A stretch of 64,000 nt of DNA from Mucilaginibacter cryoferens (GCF_014205845.1 NZ_JACHCR010000002.1:331078-395077); one strand, 5' to 3'; shown: positions 8,725 to 17,470, numbered from the stretch's first letter. The notes: generated by a model not told the origin, from the sequence alone. Translations and numbers: made by a program.

Positions 8725-9705
8725 TTAGTTTTTAAAATGCTCTGTTTTTTTCTTCCTAAAGCTGTTATAACGTGGTTTTACCACCCTTAAACTGCGTTTT
8801 GAAAGCTCAACCGACGCATTTAATTCGAACCCGATGAGTAAAATTAGCGAGTTTAAGTACATCCAGAGCATGGCAACTATCACCGTTCCTAATGATCCGT
8901 ACACTTTGTTGTACGATGCAAAATTGTTGATATAGTAAGAAAAACCGAGTGAGGTAAGCACCGCCAGCCCTGTTGCCAAAACCGAACCCGGATTTACAAA
9001 TTTCCAGCGTTTTTTATGCGCCGGGGCATACCGGTAAAGAGATGATATAGTGACAAAGAATATCACAATAATCATTAACCAGCGAAACAGCATAATGGGG
9101 TAAATCCAGAAGTGGCTTGCGCTCTCCACATGTTTTTGTATAAAGCTTATCACCGCCTGCCCTGCAATCATGATAGCCACGGCCACAAAAAATGCCATGC
9201 AAATAGATACCGTGATGCCAACGGCAACCATGCGCCGTTTTATCCAGCTGCGCCTGTCAATAATTAATGATGATTTGTTAAATGCCTTCATTAAATTAAT
9301 AACCCCGTTAGTGGCAAAATAAATGGTTAGTAAAAAGCCAAAAGATAGCAATTTGCCATTCTGGTTCTTAATAATATCGATAATAGTGCCCCTGAACGCT
9401 AAATAAGCATTTGTAGGCATTATTGATGCTAAAACGCTAAGTAGATTGCCCTGGAAGTGAGTTATGGGTATATAGGGTATTAGCGTGCATAAAAAGATAG
9501 TGGCCGGAAAAATGGCCATCATAAAACTATACGCCAGAGAATACGCCCGGTTTATGAGCGAACTTTTGGAGATCTCGGTAATAAAGAAGTCAATTACGGT
9601 ATATAGGGGTAGCGGACGAAAACCGGGGATAATGATAAACTTTGTCCACTCTATAATATATTGGTAAAACTTAAAGCGCAGCAAAAAGTGGTGTAGCCAT
9701 CTCAT
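8725..9705 (-). CDS. YihY/BrkB family integral membrane protein
   Basis: A 326-residue membrane protein with about six hydrophobic segments (near residues 55-80, 100-120, 145-165, 190-215, 230-250 and 265-295) and the family motifs RAYSLAYSFMMAIFPA, LAFRG and NNFASYNKVYGSLGTVI. The length and the NxxxYNxxYGSLG element fit YihY/BrkB (once misnamed RNase BN). Its molecular job is not known; members have been proposed to transport or to move lipids. The gene begins 10 bp after the thioesterase stop and is the last of a five-gene minus-strand operon. The tail after the last helix is basic and Lys/Arg-rich. Confidence 0.85.
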   Translation of the reverse strand: MRWLHHFLLRFKFYQYIIEWTKFIIIPGFRPLPLYTVIDFFITEISKSSLINRAYSLAYSFMMAIFPATIFLCTLIPYIPITHFQGNLLSVLASIMPTNAYLAFRGTIIDIIKNQNGKLLSFGFLLTIYFATNGVINLMKAFNKSSLIIDRRSWIKRRMVAVGITVSICMAFFVAVAIMIAGQAVISFIQKHVESASHFWIYPIMLFRWLMIIVIFFVTISSLYRYAPAHKKRWKFVNPGSVLATGLAVLTSLGFSYYINNFASYNKVYGSLGTVIVAMLWMYLNSLILLIGFELNASVELSKRSLRVVKPRYNSFRKKKTEHFKN

Positions 9706-9715
9706 TTAACCAAAC

Positions 9716-10123
9716 TTACTCAAAAAAAAGTAATAATTTATCTATAAAATCCTGCGCTGGCATGCAGGGGCGGTTTGTTTTCATGTTGATGAATACCAGC
9801 AGTGTTTCGCCGGTGTTAATCAATTCGCCCTTTGGGTTGCTCAGCTCGTACCTGAAATGGATACGGATGCCTGGCATTTTATCCATAATAACCTTTACGC
9901 TTATTTCTTCATCGTACAAAGCCGGCTTCAGATACTTGCATTTAAGCTCTAATACAGGCATCATAATGCCAGATTGCTCCATGCCGCTGTACGTTAAGCC
10001 AAGGCTGCGCAGCATTTCTACGCGACCAACTTCGTAAAACTCGGCATAGTTACCGTAGTACATGTAGCCCATTTGGTCTGTTTCGCCATAACGTACCCTT
10101 ATTTTGCTGGTATGCTCAAACAT
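9716..10123 (-). CDS. Acyl-CoA thioesterase, 4HBT hotdog fold (YbgC/FadM-like)
   Basis: A 135-residue single hotdog domain. The N-terminal motif RVRYGETDQMGYMYYGNY contains the catalytic Asp of the 4-hydroxybenzoyl-CoA thioesterase group, followed by the hotdog helix YAEFYEVGRVEMLRSLG. Such enzymes hydrolyse acyl-CoA thioesters in the cytoplasm; the acyl chain preferred cannot be told. Its ATG overlaps the mltG stop by one base (TAATG on the minus strand), a sign of translational coupling. A second protein of the same superfamily lies at 15897-16316. Confidence 0.88.
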   Translation of the reverse strand: MFEHTSKIRVRYGETDQMGYMYYGNYAEFYEVGRVEMLRSLGLTYSGMEQSGIMMPVLELKCKYLKPALYDEEISVKVIMDKMPGIRIHFRYELSNPKGELINTGETLLVFINMKTNRPCMPAQDFIDKLLLFFE

Positions 10124-11175
10124 TATCTTTTAATGTTGCGTTCATCAAGCGCTTTCTGAAAAGCATGGGCGTTAATTAAATGATCGGCCATGTTGGTAGC
10201 AAAGGCATGACGGCCAGAGAAATCGGCTTTAGCACACATATAAATATAATCATTGTTTTGATGATCGAGCACCGAGTTTACGGCGTTAACGGATGGCATC
10301 ATTACCGGGCCCGGAGGCAATCCTTTGTACAGGTAAGTATTGTAAGGCGAATTATAAGAAAGGTACCTTTTTAGCACCCGTTTTATGGTAAAATCGTTAA
10401 GCGCGTAAATTACGGTAGGGTCGGCTTCCAGTTTCATGCCCTTTTTTAGGCGGTTAAGGTATAAACCTGCAATAGCCGGCATTTCATCGTCATATGATGC
10501 TTCGGCATCTACAATGGATGCTAAAACGGATACTTCTTGCTGCGAAAGGTTAAGGGCAGTGGCTTTTTGTTTCCGCTCCGGGGTCCAAAATTTTTCGTAG
10601 TTGGCGTACATCTTTTTAAAGAATTTATCCGGCGATGTATTCCAGTACATTTGGTAGGAGTTGGGCATAAACATGGTGTACACGTTATCGGTAGTAAAGC
10701 CGTATTTGGCCACATAGCTCGATGAATCGAGCAGGTTGATGATAGATGCCGAATCTGGTTCGATCTTTTTCGATACAAAGCCCGCAAACTGTTCTTTTTG
10801 CCTTAAGCCATGAAATTCCAGCTTTACAGACTCCTGCGAACCTGACGCCAGCATGTTAATGAATTTACGGTTGCTCATACCCGCGTGCAGGTGGTACCTG
10901 CCGGGTTTTACACGGTGTGTGTAGTTCATTTTGGTAGCTGCCCAGTTAAAGGTTACGCTATCTTTAACTATGCCCTGGTCTTGTATGGTTTTTATTACAT
11001 CGGCATAGGTTGCGCCGGTGTGTATGTATAAATATTCTTGCTTGCCGGTTACGTTGGGGCCAAAGTATTTATAGTAGTAGTTTACGCCAACACCTGCAAG
11101 TATTACAATAACCACAAGTACAAAGGCGATAATGAATTTTTTTGTTGATCCTGATGTTGACTTCTGTTCAGTCAT
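10123..11175 (-). CDS. mltG: Endolytic murein transglycosylase MltG
   Basis: A 350-residue inner-membrane protein: short cytoplasmic N terminus, one membrane helix (about 13-33), then a LysM-like region and the YceG catalytic domain. Conserved blocks are SIVDAEA (Glu225 the likely catalytic residue), GLYLNRLKKGMKLEADPTV, YNTYLYKGLPPGP and a C-terminal GRHAFATNMADH. MltG cuts nascent glycan strands and so sets the end point of peptidoglycan chain growth. It lies 22 bp after the rhodanese gene and is coupled to the thioesterase gene. The neighbouring PASTA protein and ddl also belong to cell-wall work. Confidence 0.92.
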   Translation of the reverse strand: MTEQKSTSGSTKKFIIAFVLVVIVILAGVGVNYYYKYFGPNVTGKQEYLYIHTGATYADVIKTIQDQGIVKDSVTFNWAATKMNYTHRVKPGRYHLHAGMSNRKFINMLASGSQESVKLEFHGLRQKEQFAGFVSKKIEPDSASIINLLDSSSYVAKYGFTTDNVYTMFMPNSYQMYWNTSPDKFFKKMYANYEKFWTPERKQKATALNLSQQEVSVLASIVDAEASYDDEMPAIAGLYLNRLKKGMKLEADPTVIYALNDFTIKRVLKRYLSYNSPYNTYLYKGLPPGPVMMPSVNAVNSVLDHQNNDYIYMCAKADFSGRHAFATNMADHLINAHAFQKALDERNIKR

Positions 11176-11197
11176 GATGAGTAGATATAATGGTAAA

Positions 11198-11503
11198 TTA
11201 TTTTAGTTTTTGAATGGCTATCAATCCGCCGTTTAAGTTTTTAACGTTTTGATAACCGTTTTGCAGTAATAGTGTTTGTGCGGTTTCGCTGCGCAAACCA
11301 ACTTTGCAAATAACGATTAACTCGTCGGTTTTGTTGTAATTCCAATCGTTTAACCTGCCGGCAAGCGTACTAAGCGGAATGTTGATGCCACCTATATTAA
11401 ATGTATGGTATTCAATAGCTTCGCGCACATCTATTATATTAAGTACTTCGCCGTTGCGGAGGCGGTTAAGTAGTTCGTTTGCGTTAATTTGCTGGCGTTG
11501 CAT
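11198..11503 (-). CDS. Rhodanese-like domain protein
   Basis: A 101-residue single rhodanese domain with IIDVREAIEY near the start, the active-site loop CKVGLRS (Cys66 with this start) and a C-terminal LNGGLIA. Such proteins carry persulfide sulfur or act as regulators. I chose the Met at 11503 (MQRQQINANELL) because an AAGGTG stretch precedes it by about 11 bases and the domain starts soon after; an in-frame Met at 11548 would add 15 residues. Either way the start lies inside the 3' end of the PASTA gene (20-bp overlap), so the two are probably translationally coupled. Confidence 0.82.
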   Translation of the reverse strand: MQRQQINANELLNRLRNGEVLNIIDVREAIEYHTFNIGGINIPLSTLAGRLNDWNYNKTDELIVICKVGLRSETAQTLLLQNGYQNVKNLNGGLIAIQKLK

Positions 11504-12275
11504 TTGTTTTTGCACCTTGTGAAACGGTAAGGTTAATGCGCGTGCCAATGCTGGTTTTGCTTAGCGAGTCGGTCTTCATAGGGTATTGCGCGGTAACTAC
11601 TACATTGGTAGAATCGGTTATTGCCCCAGAGTAGGTAATAGTGCCAATAGTTAAACCTGCACCTTTAACAGCAAAACGTGCGGCATCCAGATCAAGGTTT
11701 ATCAGTTCTGGAATCGCTACTTCGCTGGCTCCTTCGCCATCACCTAAAACCAAATCTACTTTAGAGCCCTTAGGAAGTTTGTACCCTGTTTTAATGATCA
11801 CACCGCCAAAACGAATTTCAAGAATACGGTCGCGCGCAATATCAGAGCGATACGTGGTATCGCCAATTTTTAAGCCATAGTTTGATAGGGTAGCGGTGGC
11901 TTCGCGATAGCTGGCCTGTTCCAGATCGGGCAGGGCTACGTTAGGGGCCTGCAGGGTAACCATAGTAAGGTATATTACCCGACCTTCTTTTACGTTGGTG
12001 CCTGCATCGGGATCTTGCTCCACAATTGTGCCCGGCTCAACATCCTGTACATAAACCGAATCTATCTTATAACCAAAGCCCTGCTCTTTTAACAGCGACA
12101 TAGCTTTATCAATTTTTTCGCCTTTTAATTTAGGTACTGGAATGCCAGAGCCATGGTTGGTATAAGATCCCAGACTGTAAAAGGCAATTAAAACAACAAC
12201 TACTACAGTAGCAATTGCACCTAAAAGATTGTAACGGAATGATTTTGTTTTTAAGTAAAGCCCAAATTTGCTCAT
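11484..12275 (-). CDS. PASTA-domain membrane protein
   Basis: A 263-residue protein with a short cytoplasmic N terminus, one membrane helix (about 19-36) and three PASTA domains outside the membrane (about 44-106, 112-178, 187-254). PASTA hallmarks such as V-x-x-Q-x-P-x-x-G-x-x-V appear as VEQDPDAGTNVKEG and the closing LTVSQG. PASTA domains bind muropeptides or beta-lactams in kinases and PBPs; here no kinase or transferase domain is attached. It heads the minus-strand operon with rhodanese, mltG, thioesterase and brkB, and faces ddl. A wall-sensing or scaffolding role is inferred. Confidence 0.87.
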   Translation of the reverse strand: MSKFGLYLKTKSFRYNLLGAIATVVVVVLIAFYSLGSYTNHGSGIPVPKLKGEKIDKAMSLLKEQGFGYKIDSVYVQDVEPGTIVEQDPDAGTNVKEGRVIYLTMVTLQAPNVALPDLEQASYREATATLSNYGLKIGDTTYRSDIARDRILEIRFGGVIIKTGYKLPKGSKVDLVLGDGEGASEVAIPELINLDLDAARFAVKGAGLTIGTITYSGAITDSTNVVVTAQYPMKTDSLSKTSIGTRINLTVSQGAKTNATPAN

Positions 12276-12311
12276 TGGTATATATAGGGATAATTACAGT
12301 CAAATAAGTAT

Positions 12312-12319
12312 CAAACATA
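12312..12319 (-). promoter_or_regulatory. Possible -7 box of the PASTA-mltG operon
   Basis: TATGTTTG on the minus strand fits TAnnTTTG and lies 36 bp before the PASTA start codon. No TTG is seen at the -33 position, so support is partial. Confidence 0.35.
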
Positions 12320-12331
12320 GTGATAATTTTG

Positions 12332-12502
12332 GATTTCGGATTTGGGATGTTCGATTTCGGATTTAAGAATTTGGAATTTCTTATTTCAATTCGGAATATT
12401 TAAGACTATTATTCTAATTTCGAAATCGAAAATAAAAGCTCGTTGTCGGGTAAATTCAAAATAAAAAACAAATCCCAAATCGAACATCCGAAATCCGAAA
12501 TC
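12332..12502. repeat. 33-bp inverted repeat filling the ddl leader
   Basis: The arms 12332-12364 and 12470-12502 match at 31 of 33 positions as inverted copies and are built from GATTTCGGATTT-like units. The right arm ends two bases before the ddl ATG. Related GATTTCGGATTT strings recur at about 13485, 33337 and 58680, so this is a dispersed family. Confidence 0.75.
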
Positions 12503-12504
12503 AA

Positions 12505-13482
12505 ATGAAGAACATAGCCCTTTTGGCCGGTGGTTTTACCGGTGAATATGAAGTATCTGTAAACAGCGCGAAAAACATAGCATTCAGTTTAGATACCTCA
12601 AAATATAACGTTTACACCATTTATGTAAACCGCGACAGGTGGTTTCATGAAACTGCCGATGGTGATGTTGAGTTAGATAAAAACGATTTTAGTATTACTG
12701 TAGGCGGCAACAAAATAAAGTTTGATTTTGCTTTTATCACCATACATGGCACACCTGGCGAAGACGGTAAAATACAAGGCTACCTGGATATGCTGGGCAT
12801 TCCGTACAATACCTGCGATGCCACAACATCGGCCATCACCATGAACAAGGCTTATACCAAAGCCCTTGTAAACGGCATTCACGGTTTATATACCGCCCAC
12901 TCTATGCGCTTGTTTGAAAAGGATATGCACGATGTGGCTATTATCGCTGCCACGCTTAAATTCCCGCTGTTTATTAAACCCAACAATGGCGGCAGCAGTG
13001 TAGGTATGAGCAAGGTTTATAACGTAGCCGGTTTGCCGGATGCGTTGAAAAAAGCTTTCCATGAAGATGAGCAAATATTGGTAGAAGAGTTTATTAAAGG
13101 CCGGGAGTTTAGTATCGGTATTGCCAGGCTGCACGGCAAAATAACCGTACTCCCCGCAACTGAAATATTAACCACCAAAGATTTTTTTGATTACGAAGCC
13201 AAATACACATCGGGCGTAACCAAAGAGATAACTCCTGCCGACCTGCCCGCTGTGCAAAATGAGCTGATAGCCGATATTGTGACAGAAGTTTACATTCGCC
13301 TTAATTGTAAAGGTATGGTTCGGGTAGATTTTATTTTATTGGAAGGAAGTAACGATTTTTACTTCATAGAGATAAATACTACACCAGGTCAATCGGCCAA
13401 CAGCCTAATTCCTCAACAGGTAAGGGCCGCTGGTATGGATCTGGGCGAATTTTATGGAACGCTTATAGAGGGAGCCATTTAG
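12505..13482 (+). CDS. ddl: D-alanine--D-alanine ligase
   Basis: A 325-residue cytoplasmic ATP-grasp enzyme that joins two D-alanines for the peptidoglycan stem peptide. The N-terminal GGFTGEYEVSVNSA loop, IHGTPGEDGKIQG, the substrate-lid TMNKAYTK, the ATP-binding FIKPNNGGSSVGMSK and the metal-binding EINTTPGQS are all in their expected order. Length is usual for DdlA/B. The gene is transcribed away from the PASTA-mltG cell-wall operon. Its leader is occupied by a long inverted repeat whose right arm ends two bases before the ATG, so the initiation region could be sequestered in a hairpin. Confidence 0.95.
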   Translation: MKNIALLAGGFTGEYEVSVNSAKNIAFSLDTSKYNVYTIYVNRDRWFHETADGDVELDKNDFSITVGGNKIKFDFAFITIHGTPGEDGKIQGYLDMLGIPYNTCDATTSAITMNKAYTKALVNGIHGLYTAHSMRLFEKDMHDVAIIAATLKFPLFIKPNNGGSSVGMSKVYNVAGLPDALKKAFHEDEQILVEEFIKGREFSIGIARLHGKITVLPATEILTTKDFFDYEAKYTSGVTKEITPADLPAVQNELIADIVTEVYIRLNCKGMVRVDFILLEGSNDFYFIEINTTPGQSANSLIPQQVRAAGMDLGEFYGTLIEGAI

Positions 13483-13505
13483 GGATTTCGATTTCGGATT
13501 TTTCT

Positions 13506-13537
13506 ATTGTAGAGACGCATCACATGCGTCTTTTTTG
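13506..13537 (+). repeat. Short palindromic element with T-run behind ddl
   Basis: AGACGCAT and ATGCGTCT pair around a 3-base loop and are followed by six T. It may act as the ddl terminator. The sequence GTAGAGACGCATCACATGCG looks like a dispersed element rather than a gene-specific hairpin. Confidence 0.6.
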
Positions 13538-13580
13538 TTTCGGATGTAACAAAAGAGATCGTTTTACCATCAAACCATCA

Positions 13581-14216
13581 ATGCTGCAATTTATAAAATT
13601 CAAAAAGCTGTACGGTGGTTTTCCTGCGCTTAGGGTAGATGAACTCACTATCAATCCGGGTATCTATTGGATAAAGGGTGTTAATGGCTCTGGTAAAAGT
13701 ACCTTGCTAAAGGCCATAGCCGGGATATTATCTTTTGATGGGGATATTGTTTTGGATAATAACATCAGTATTAAAAAACAACCTGTGGCTTACCGTAAGC
13801 TGGTAAACTTTGCAGAAGCCGAGCCCGTATTTCCTGAATTTTTAACCGGGAAGGAAATGATAGCTTTATTTGCCCAGGCCAAAGATGCACCGACAGGGCA
13901 GGAACAGCATTACATTGAAACCATGCAGATGCAAAGTTACGTTGGTCAGCCGGTGGGTACGTACTCTAGCGGGATGCTCAAAAAACTATCGCTGGTGCTG
14001 GCTTTTATGGGAGATCCAAAGCTTATTCTGCTTGATGAGCCGCTGATAACTATTGATACAGCATCTTTAAAGATCCTCAATAGCTGGATAGCCGAACGCC
14101 ATAATCAACAAGGCACAAGTTTCCTGCTCTCCTCGCATCAAACGTTGGAGTTAAAGGAGCTGCCAACAGCCGGTGAGTTATTGGTTGAAGAGCAAACTTT
14201 AAAGTTTATAGTATGA
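13581..14216 (+). CDS. ABC transporter ATP-binding protein
   Basis: A 211-residue ABC ATPase. Walker A is GVNGSGKST (residues 33-41), the signature is YSSGMLKK and Walker B is LILLDEPL, followed by the H-loop in LLSSHQT. I start at the ATG at 13581 because the longer frame from 13524 would translate the palindromic element and unrelated bases. The next gene, encoding a multi-span membrane protein, overlaps its stop (ATGA), so the pair forms one export-type ABC system like gliding or antimicrobial-resistance exporters. Substrate unknown. The signature motif is degenerate (SSGM for SGGQ), which occurs in this exporter group. Confidence 0.85.
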   Translation: MLQFIKFKKLYGGFPALRVDELTINPGIYWIKGVNGSGKSTLLKAIAGILSFDGDIVLDNNISIKKQPVAYRKLVNFAEAEPVFPEFLTGKEMIALFAQAKDAPTGQEQHYIETMQMQSYVGQPVGTYSSGMLKKLSLVLAFMGDPKLILLDEPLITIDTASLKILNSWIAERHNQQGTSFLLSSHQTLELKELPTAGELLVEEQTLKFIV

Positions 14217-15328
14217 TGAGGCGGCCATTAACTAATGTGCTGCTTAAAGTATTTGCTTTTGGTTTTTACCAGGTACATGCCCCTATCTTATTTTTTGTGT
14301 TTTTTATTTTGGTTGGATGTGTGCCGGGCAATATGCTTATCAGTTATCACGAATCGTTAATGACGGCCATGTGCAGCAGCCCTGCTATGTTGATGATGGT
14401 TATTGGTGGCTGGCTATTGTACATTTTTAAAAGCTGGCATTATGTTTCGGTACAGTTACTTGCACCAGAAAAACAGTTTTTATTTTATAGCAGCAATGCG
14501 CTTAATAGTAAAGAGCAGTTGATAAGTTGGTGCTATATGCAAGCCATTATCTTAAGCCCTATCATTATTTATGCGCTGATGGCCATATCAGTGGGCGTAG
14601 CGCATTACTACTACGTGCTCCCCGCTATCATATTGTTGTTTTTGGCGGGTATGGTTTGGTGCAGTGCTTTAATATATACCCGGATAATAAACCGTTTGGT
14701 TGATGGTGGCAGGCAATCTTTTATGCTAAAGCTGAGCCGTAAATGGCGTAAGCCATACTTTAGTTTATACATTTACCATGTGTTTGATAAACTCAAAGTA
14801 CAGTATTTTATTACCAAAGGTTTATCGTGGTTAATTATAACCGGCGTGTTTTATTTGTTCGCCGATGTGAAGAGTGATATCCGTGTTGCTGGCATAGCTA
14901 TCCTGGCTGTAATAACCGCCCACGTAGTTTTAATATTTGAGGCGAGAAGATTTGAAGAAACGCGTTTGAGTTTTTCGCGCAATTTACCCTACAGCAGGTT
15001 GGGGCTGTTTTTGAATTTTGGTGGAGTGTACTTCTTTTTGCTGCTGCCCGAATGTGTTTGGCTGTTTAGTCGCTTTAATCCGTTTATGGCTGTTGAACTG
15101 TTGTTGGCCGGGTTAAGTATCGCTATGCTTTTTCATAGCCTGCTTTACTGGTTTGGGTTAAATATGGATAAGTACATCCAATGGATGCTGGGCTTGTTTA
15201 TTGTATTGTTTTGGGTTATCATGTTTCACCTGCTTTGGGCGTTGATACCGTTGAATTTAGGTGTGGCTTACTTGTTTTTTTACTTTAACTATTACGTTTG
15301 TGAAGGGATGGTAAAGAAAAATGAATAG
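14213..15328 (+). CDS. ABC transporter membrane subunit (unrecognised family)
   Basis: A 371-residue protein with roughly nine to ten hydrophobic segments and no soluble domain. It overlaps the ATPase gene by four bases (ATGA), the main reason to call it the partner permease. The hydrophobic stretches lie near residues 15-40, 55-75, 105-135, 140-165, 200-220, 230-250, 265-285, 295-315 and 325-365. I do not recognise a named permease family. Whether the complex exports a lipid, peptide or drug cannot be told. Confidence 0.65.
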   Translation: MMRRPLTNVLLKVFAFGFYQVHAPILFFVFFILVGCVPGNMLISYHESLMTAMCSSPAMLMMVIGGWLLYIFKSWHYVSVQLLAPEKQFLFYSSNALNSKEQLISWCYMQAIILSPIIIYALMAISVGVAHYYYVLPAIILLFLAGMVWCSALIYTRIINRLVDGGRQSFMLKLSRKWRKPYFSLYIYHVFDKLKVQYFITKGLSWLIITGVFYLFADVKSDIRVAGIAILAVITAHVVLIFEARRFEETRLSFSRNLPYSRLGLFLNFGGVYFFLLLPECVWLFSRFNPFMAVELLLAGLSIAMLFHSLLYWFGLNMDKYIQWMLGLFIVLFWVIMFHLLWALIPLNLGVAYLFFYFNYYVCEGMVKKNE

Positions 15329-15340
15329 CATTGAATGGAG

Positions 15341-15916
15341 TTAATTTTTAAAGGCTACAAATTCGTCTGGATTCGATTTAGCATATTTCTCAATTAAATG
15401 CATCGTTTTATCATGCAGTAAAAAGTAAGTGTCATCAATCTCTGAAAATACTGTTAGTTTGTCATAAATAGGAATTTGGTCACCTTTTATGATCTTCTGG
15501 TTGAAAAATGATTGGTTTATTAAGTATTCGTTATCAGCTTTAATAACAAGGTCTAAAAGATCAGTGTCGCTTATTAATTTTAACCCTTCTTTAATAGTGG
15601 GTAAGTACTTTCTGTATTCGTTAAAATAAAATTGTATAAAGCCGCCATTTGTAACCTGCGCGTCTAAATACCAAAAAAAGTAAAGCGCTTTTTGGCCAGG
15701 AGAGAATCTTTTAGAAAGTTCTTCGTCTTCGTCTCTTGATTCAGCAACATTAATTGTTTCTAAAATTTCCCAACCAAAATCCCAACCTTTAAGCGTATAA
15801 AATTCGTTTTTTTTTAAAGCTGGCCTAAGGTGATTTTCTTTTTCAAATAAATCAAATACCTTCATATAATTAATTCTTAAAACGATTTCATCTTCTTCAT
15901 ATCCCGTAATGCGCAA
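15341..15916 (-). CDS. DUF4375 (DMP19-like) domain protein
   Basis: A 191-residue acidic cytoplasmic protein. The segment ALYFFWYLDAQVTNGGF then IQFYFN is the hallmark of DUF4375, a domain found at the C terminus of the DNA-mimic protein DMP19; function outside that case is unknown. A start at the Met at 15865 (MKVFDLFEKEN) is also possible and would remove the 20-bp overlap with the thioesterase gene upstream. It follows that gene on the minus strand and converges on the ABC membrane subunit gene with only 12 bp between. Confidence 0.7.
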   Translation of the reverse strand: MRITGYEEDEIVLRINYMKVFDLFEKENHLRPALKKNEFYTLKGWDFGWEILETINVAESRDEDEELSKRFSPGQKALYFFWYLDAQVTNGGFIQFYFNEYRKYLPTIKEGLKLISDTDLLDLVIKADNEYLINQSFFNQKIIKGDQIPIYDKLTVFSEIDDTYFLLHDKTMHLIEKYAKSNPDEFVAFKN

Positions 15917-16316
15917 TCACATCTTCTGGGATCTTAGCGCCCCTACCAGTTGCCATATCAATCATTACGTAATCGAAATAACCATCGCAGCATACTTTGC
16001 CGGTGGCTTTATTGTTTAGACTGAATTTTACACGGCAGCCTTTTTCATCGATACTCTCGATACCTGTTTTTACAATGAAGTAATCACCCATGGTGAGGGC
16101 ACGCTTATAATCTACATGGGCAACACGAACAACCCAACCAAAGCCGCGCTCCATAAATTTTTCCATGGCCATACCATAACAGCGCTCCATCTGATCGTAC
16201 CGGGCGGCAAGCACATAATCGAAATATTTGCTGTTGTGTACATGCTGAAACATATCGATATCATCGGGACGTACACGAAATTCCGATTCGAAAGTGGAAT
16301 AGACAGGGATGTTCAT
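15897..16316 (-). CDS. Acyl-CoA thioesterase, hotdog fold
   Basis: A 139-residue single hotdog-fold protein with FRVRPDDIDMFQHVHNSKYF (catalytic Asp in the DIDMFQHVH motif) followed by the central helix and the VAHVDYKRALTMGDY strand. It is related to but distinct from the thioesterase at 9716-10123. A likely cytoplasmic acyl-CoA thioesterase of unknown chain preference. On the minus strand a perfect TATATTTG box ends only five bases before the ATG, implying a leader of no or very few bases. The DUF4375 gene overlaps its 3' end. Confidence 0.85.
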   Translation of the reverse strand: MNIPVYSTFESEFRVRPDDIDMFQHVHNSKYFDYVLAARYDQMERCYGMAMEKFMERGFGWVVRVAHVDYKRALTMGDYFIVKTGIESIDEKGCRVKFSLNNKATGKVCCDGYFDYVMIDMATGRGAKIPEDVIAHYGI

Positions 16317-16321
16317 GGGGG

Positions 16322-16329
16322 CAAATATA
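16322..16329 (-). promoter_or_regulatory. -7 box next to the thioesterase start codon
   Basis: TATATTTG on the minus strand matches TAnnTTTG exactly and is followed by CCCCC and the ATG. Transcription would begin at or just before the start codon. Confidence 0.5.
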
Positions 16330-16384
16330 GTGAGTGGTTGGTTAACTTAGATCATTTAGATAGTGTGCCCCTCAGAATGCAATA

Positions 16385-16444
16385 GGGGTGATTTCTCACC
16401 CCCGAAAACTTTCGCAAGTATGGAAACTCTTGCGAGAGTTTTTT
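16385..16444. terminator. Double hairpin behind the MDR oxidoreductase gene
   Basis: One hairpin is GGGGTGA/TCACCCC (16385-16402). The second pairs AAAACTTTCGCAAG with CTTGCGAGAGTTTT (16405-16444, one G-U pair) and is flanked by A and T runs so it can work in either direction. It lies between the end of the MDR gene and the thioesterase promoter. Confidence 0.6.
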
Positions 16445-16478
16445 AACTGCATTTACTCAATAACCCATCTCTCAAAAT

Positions 16479-17450
16479 TTATATCGTTACAACCAGTCGT
16501 TGGCCGTTGGGCACATCACGATTCCAAAGGGTTGCTATATCTTCTAACTTTACTTCGATGGTTTCTACTTTTAATTTACCATCTGCCGCCAACTGAAACA
16601 TCTCGGGCAATATTTCTGAGAAAAGGGTACGTACTTCATCTTTGCTCCAACTGCCCAGGCCAGAGCCTGTTAGCTGTAAATCAACGCTTCGCATGTTGGC
16701 TGCCGATAGCTGGATCAGATCGCCAGACATGCTGCCTACAGAAACAAACCTGGTTTTGTGGGTAAACGAGCCTTTGCCCATCAGGCTTGCCAATATCATT
16801 TCGGCAGTATGCCCCCACAGGTAATCAATAATAATATCAATAGGGGATGCAGCCTGTATGTCTTTTAATTGTGCTGCAAAATTTTCATCACTCTGTTCAA
16901 TAGTAATGATCTCATCGGCGCCAAGGGTCAACGTGTCCAGTAACGATTGCTGGTTTCGGCCGGTAGCAATCACCTTTTTAGCACCGTAATGTTTGGCAAT
17001 TTGCACAGCTACCCGCCCGGTAAAGCCCGTTGCACCATTTATGAGTACCACATCGCCCGGTTTAATATTAGCTTTAAACCTTAAACCCATAGCGGCCCCA
17101 ATTACAGCGTTTGCCAGGGCTGCTGCGGTTGCATCGCTTATACCGGCCGGTAGTTTTACTATCCGGTGTTTTTCAATTGTGGCCCGCTGCGCCAGCATGC
17201 CACTTATGCCCATGCCGTAAACTCTTGTTCCGTTGGCAAGCAGGCATACACCATCGCCGCCAATTACCCGACCGCTTTCTTTTGGGGCATCACTTGAATA
17301 ATGTTTACCGGTGGCCCTGCCTTTATCAAAATGTTTCAAGGCTACGGCCTTTACGGTTACTAATATTTCATCATTGTTTTGAGCCACAGGCTCGGGGAAA
17401 TCTACATATTGAGGCAGTTCGCCTTTTTGATACATCACAGCTGCTTTCAT
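16479..17450 (-). CDS. Zinc-independent MDR oxidoreductase (quinone oxidoreductase-like)
   Basis: A 323-residue medium-chain dehydrogenase/reductase. The N-terminal GroES-like domain (about 1-120) lacks the zinc-binding cysteines of alcohol dehydrogenases; the Rossmann domain has VLINGATGFTGRVAVQIAK followed by the nucleotide-discriminating IATGRNQQ, where Arg favours NADPH. A quinone or enone reductase activity is likely; the substrate is not identifiable. A Crp/Fnr-type regulator gene lies directly upstream on the same strand, and a perfect palindrome is placed at the -33 region of this gene, so control by that regulator is a reasonable guess. Confidence 0.82.
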   Translation of the reverse strand: MKAAVMYQKGELPQYVDFPEPVAQNNDEILVTVKAVALKHFDKGRATGKHYSSDAPKESGRVIGGDGVCLLANGTRVYGMGISGMLAQRATIEKHRIVKLPAGISDATAAALANAVIGAAMGLRFKANIKPGDVVLINGATGFTGRVAVQIAKHYGAKKVIATGRNQQSLLDTLTLGADEIITIEQSDENFAAQLKDIQAASPIDIIIDYLWGHTAEMILASLMGKGSFTHKTRFVSVGSMSGDLIQLSAANMRSVDLQLTGSGLGSWSKDEVRTLFSEILPEMFQLAADGKLKVETIEVKLEDIATLWNRDVPNGQRLVVTI

Positions 17451-17470
17451 CTTTTTTGTTTTTGTTAAAG

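Noticed and set aside
13524..13580. Upstream start for the ABC ATPase gene
   Set aside because: It would translate a dispersed palindromic element and adds 19 residues unlike the family; the ATG at 13581 fits the domain start.
16388..16765. 125-codon plus-strand frame opposite the MDR gene
   Set aside because: It is antisense to a well-conserved oxidoreductase domain and begins in a terminator hairpin.
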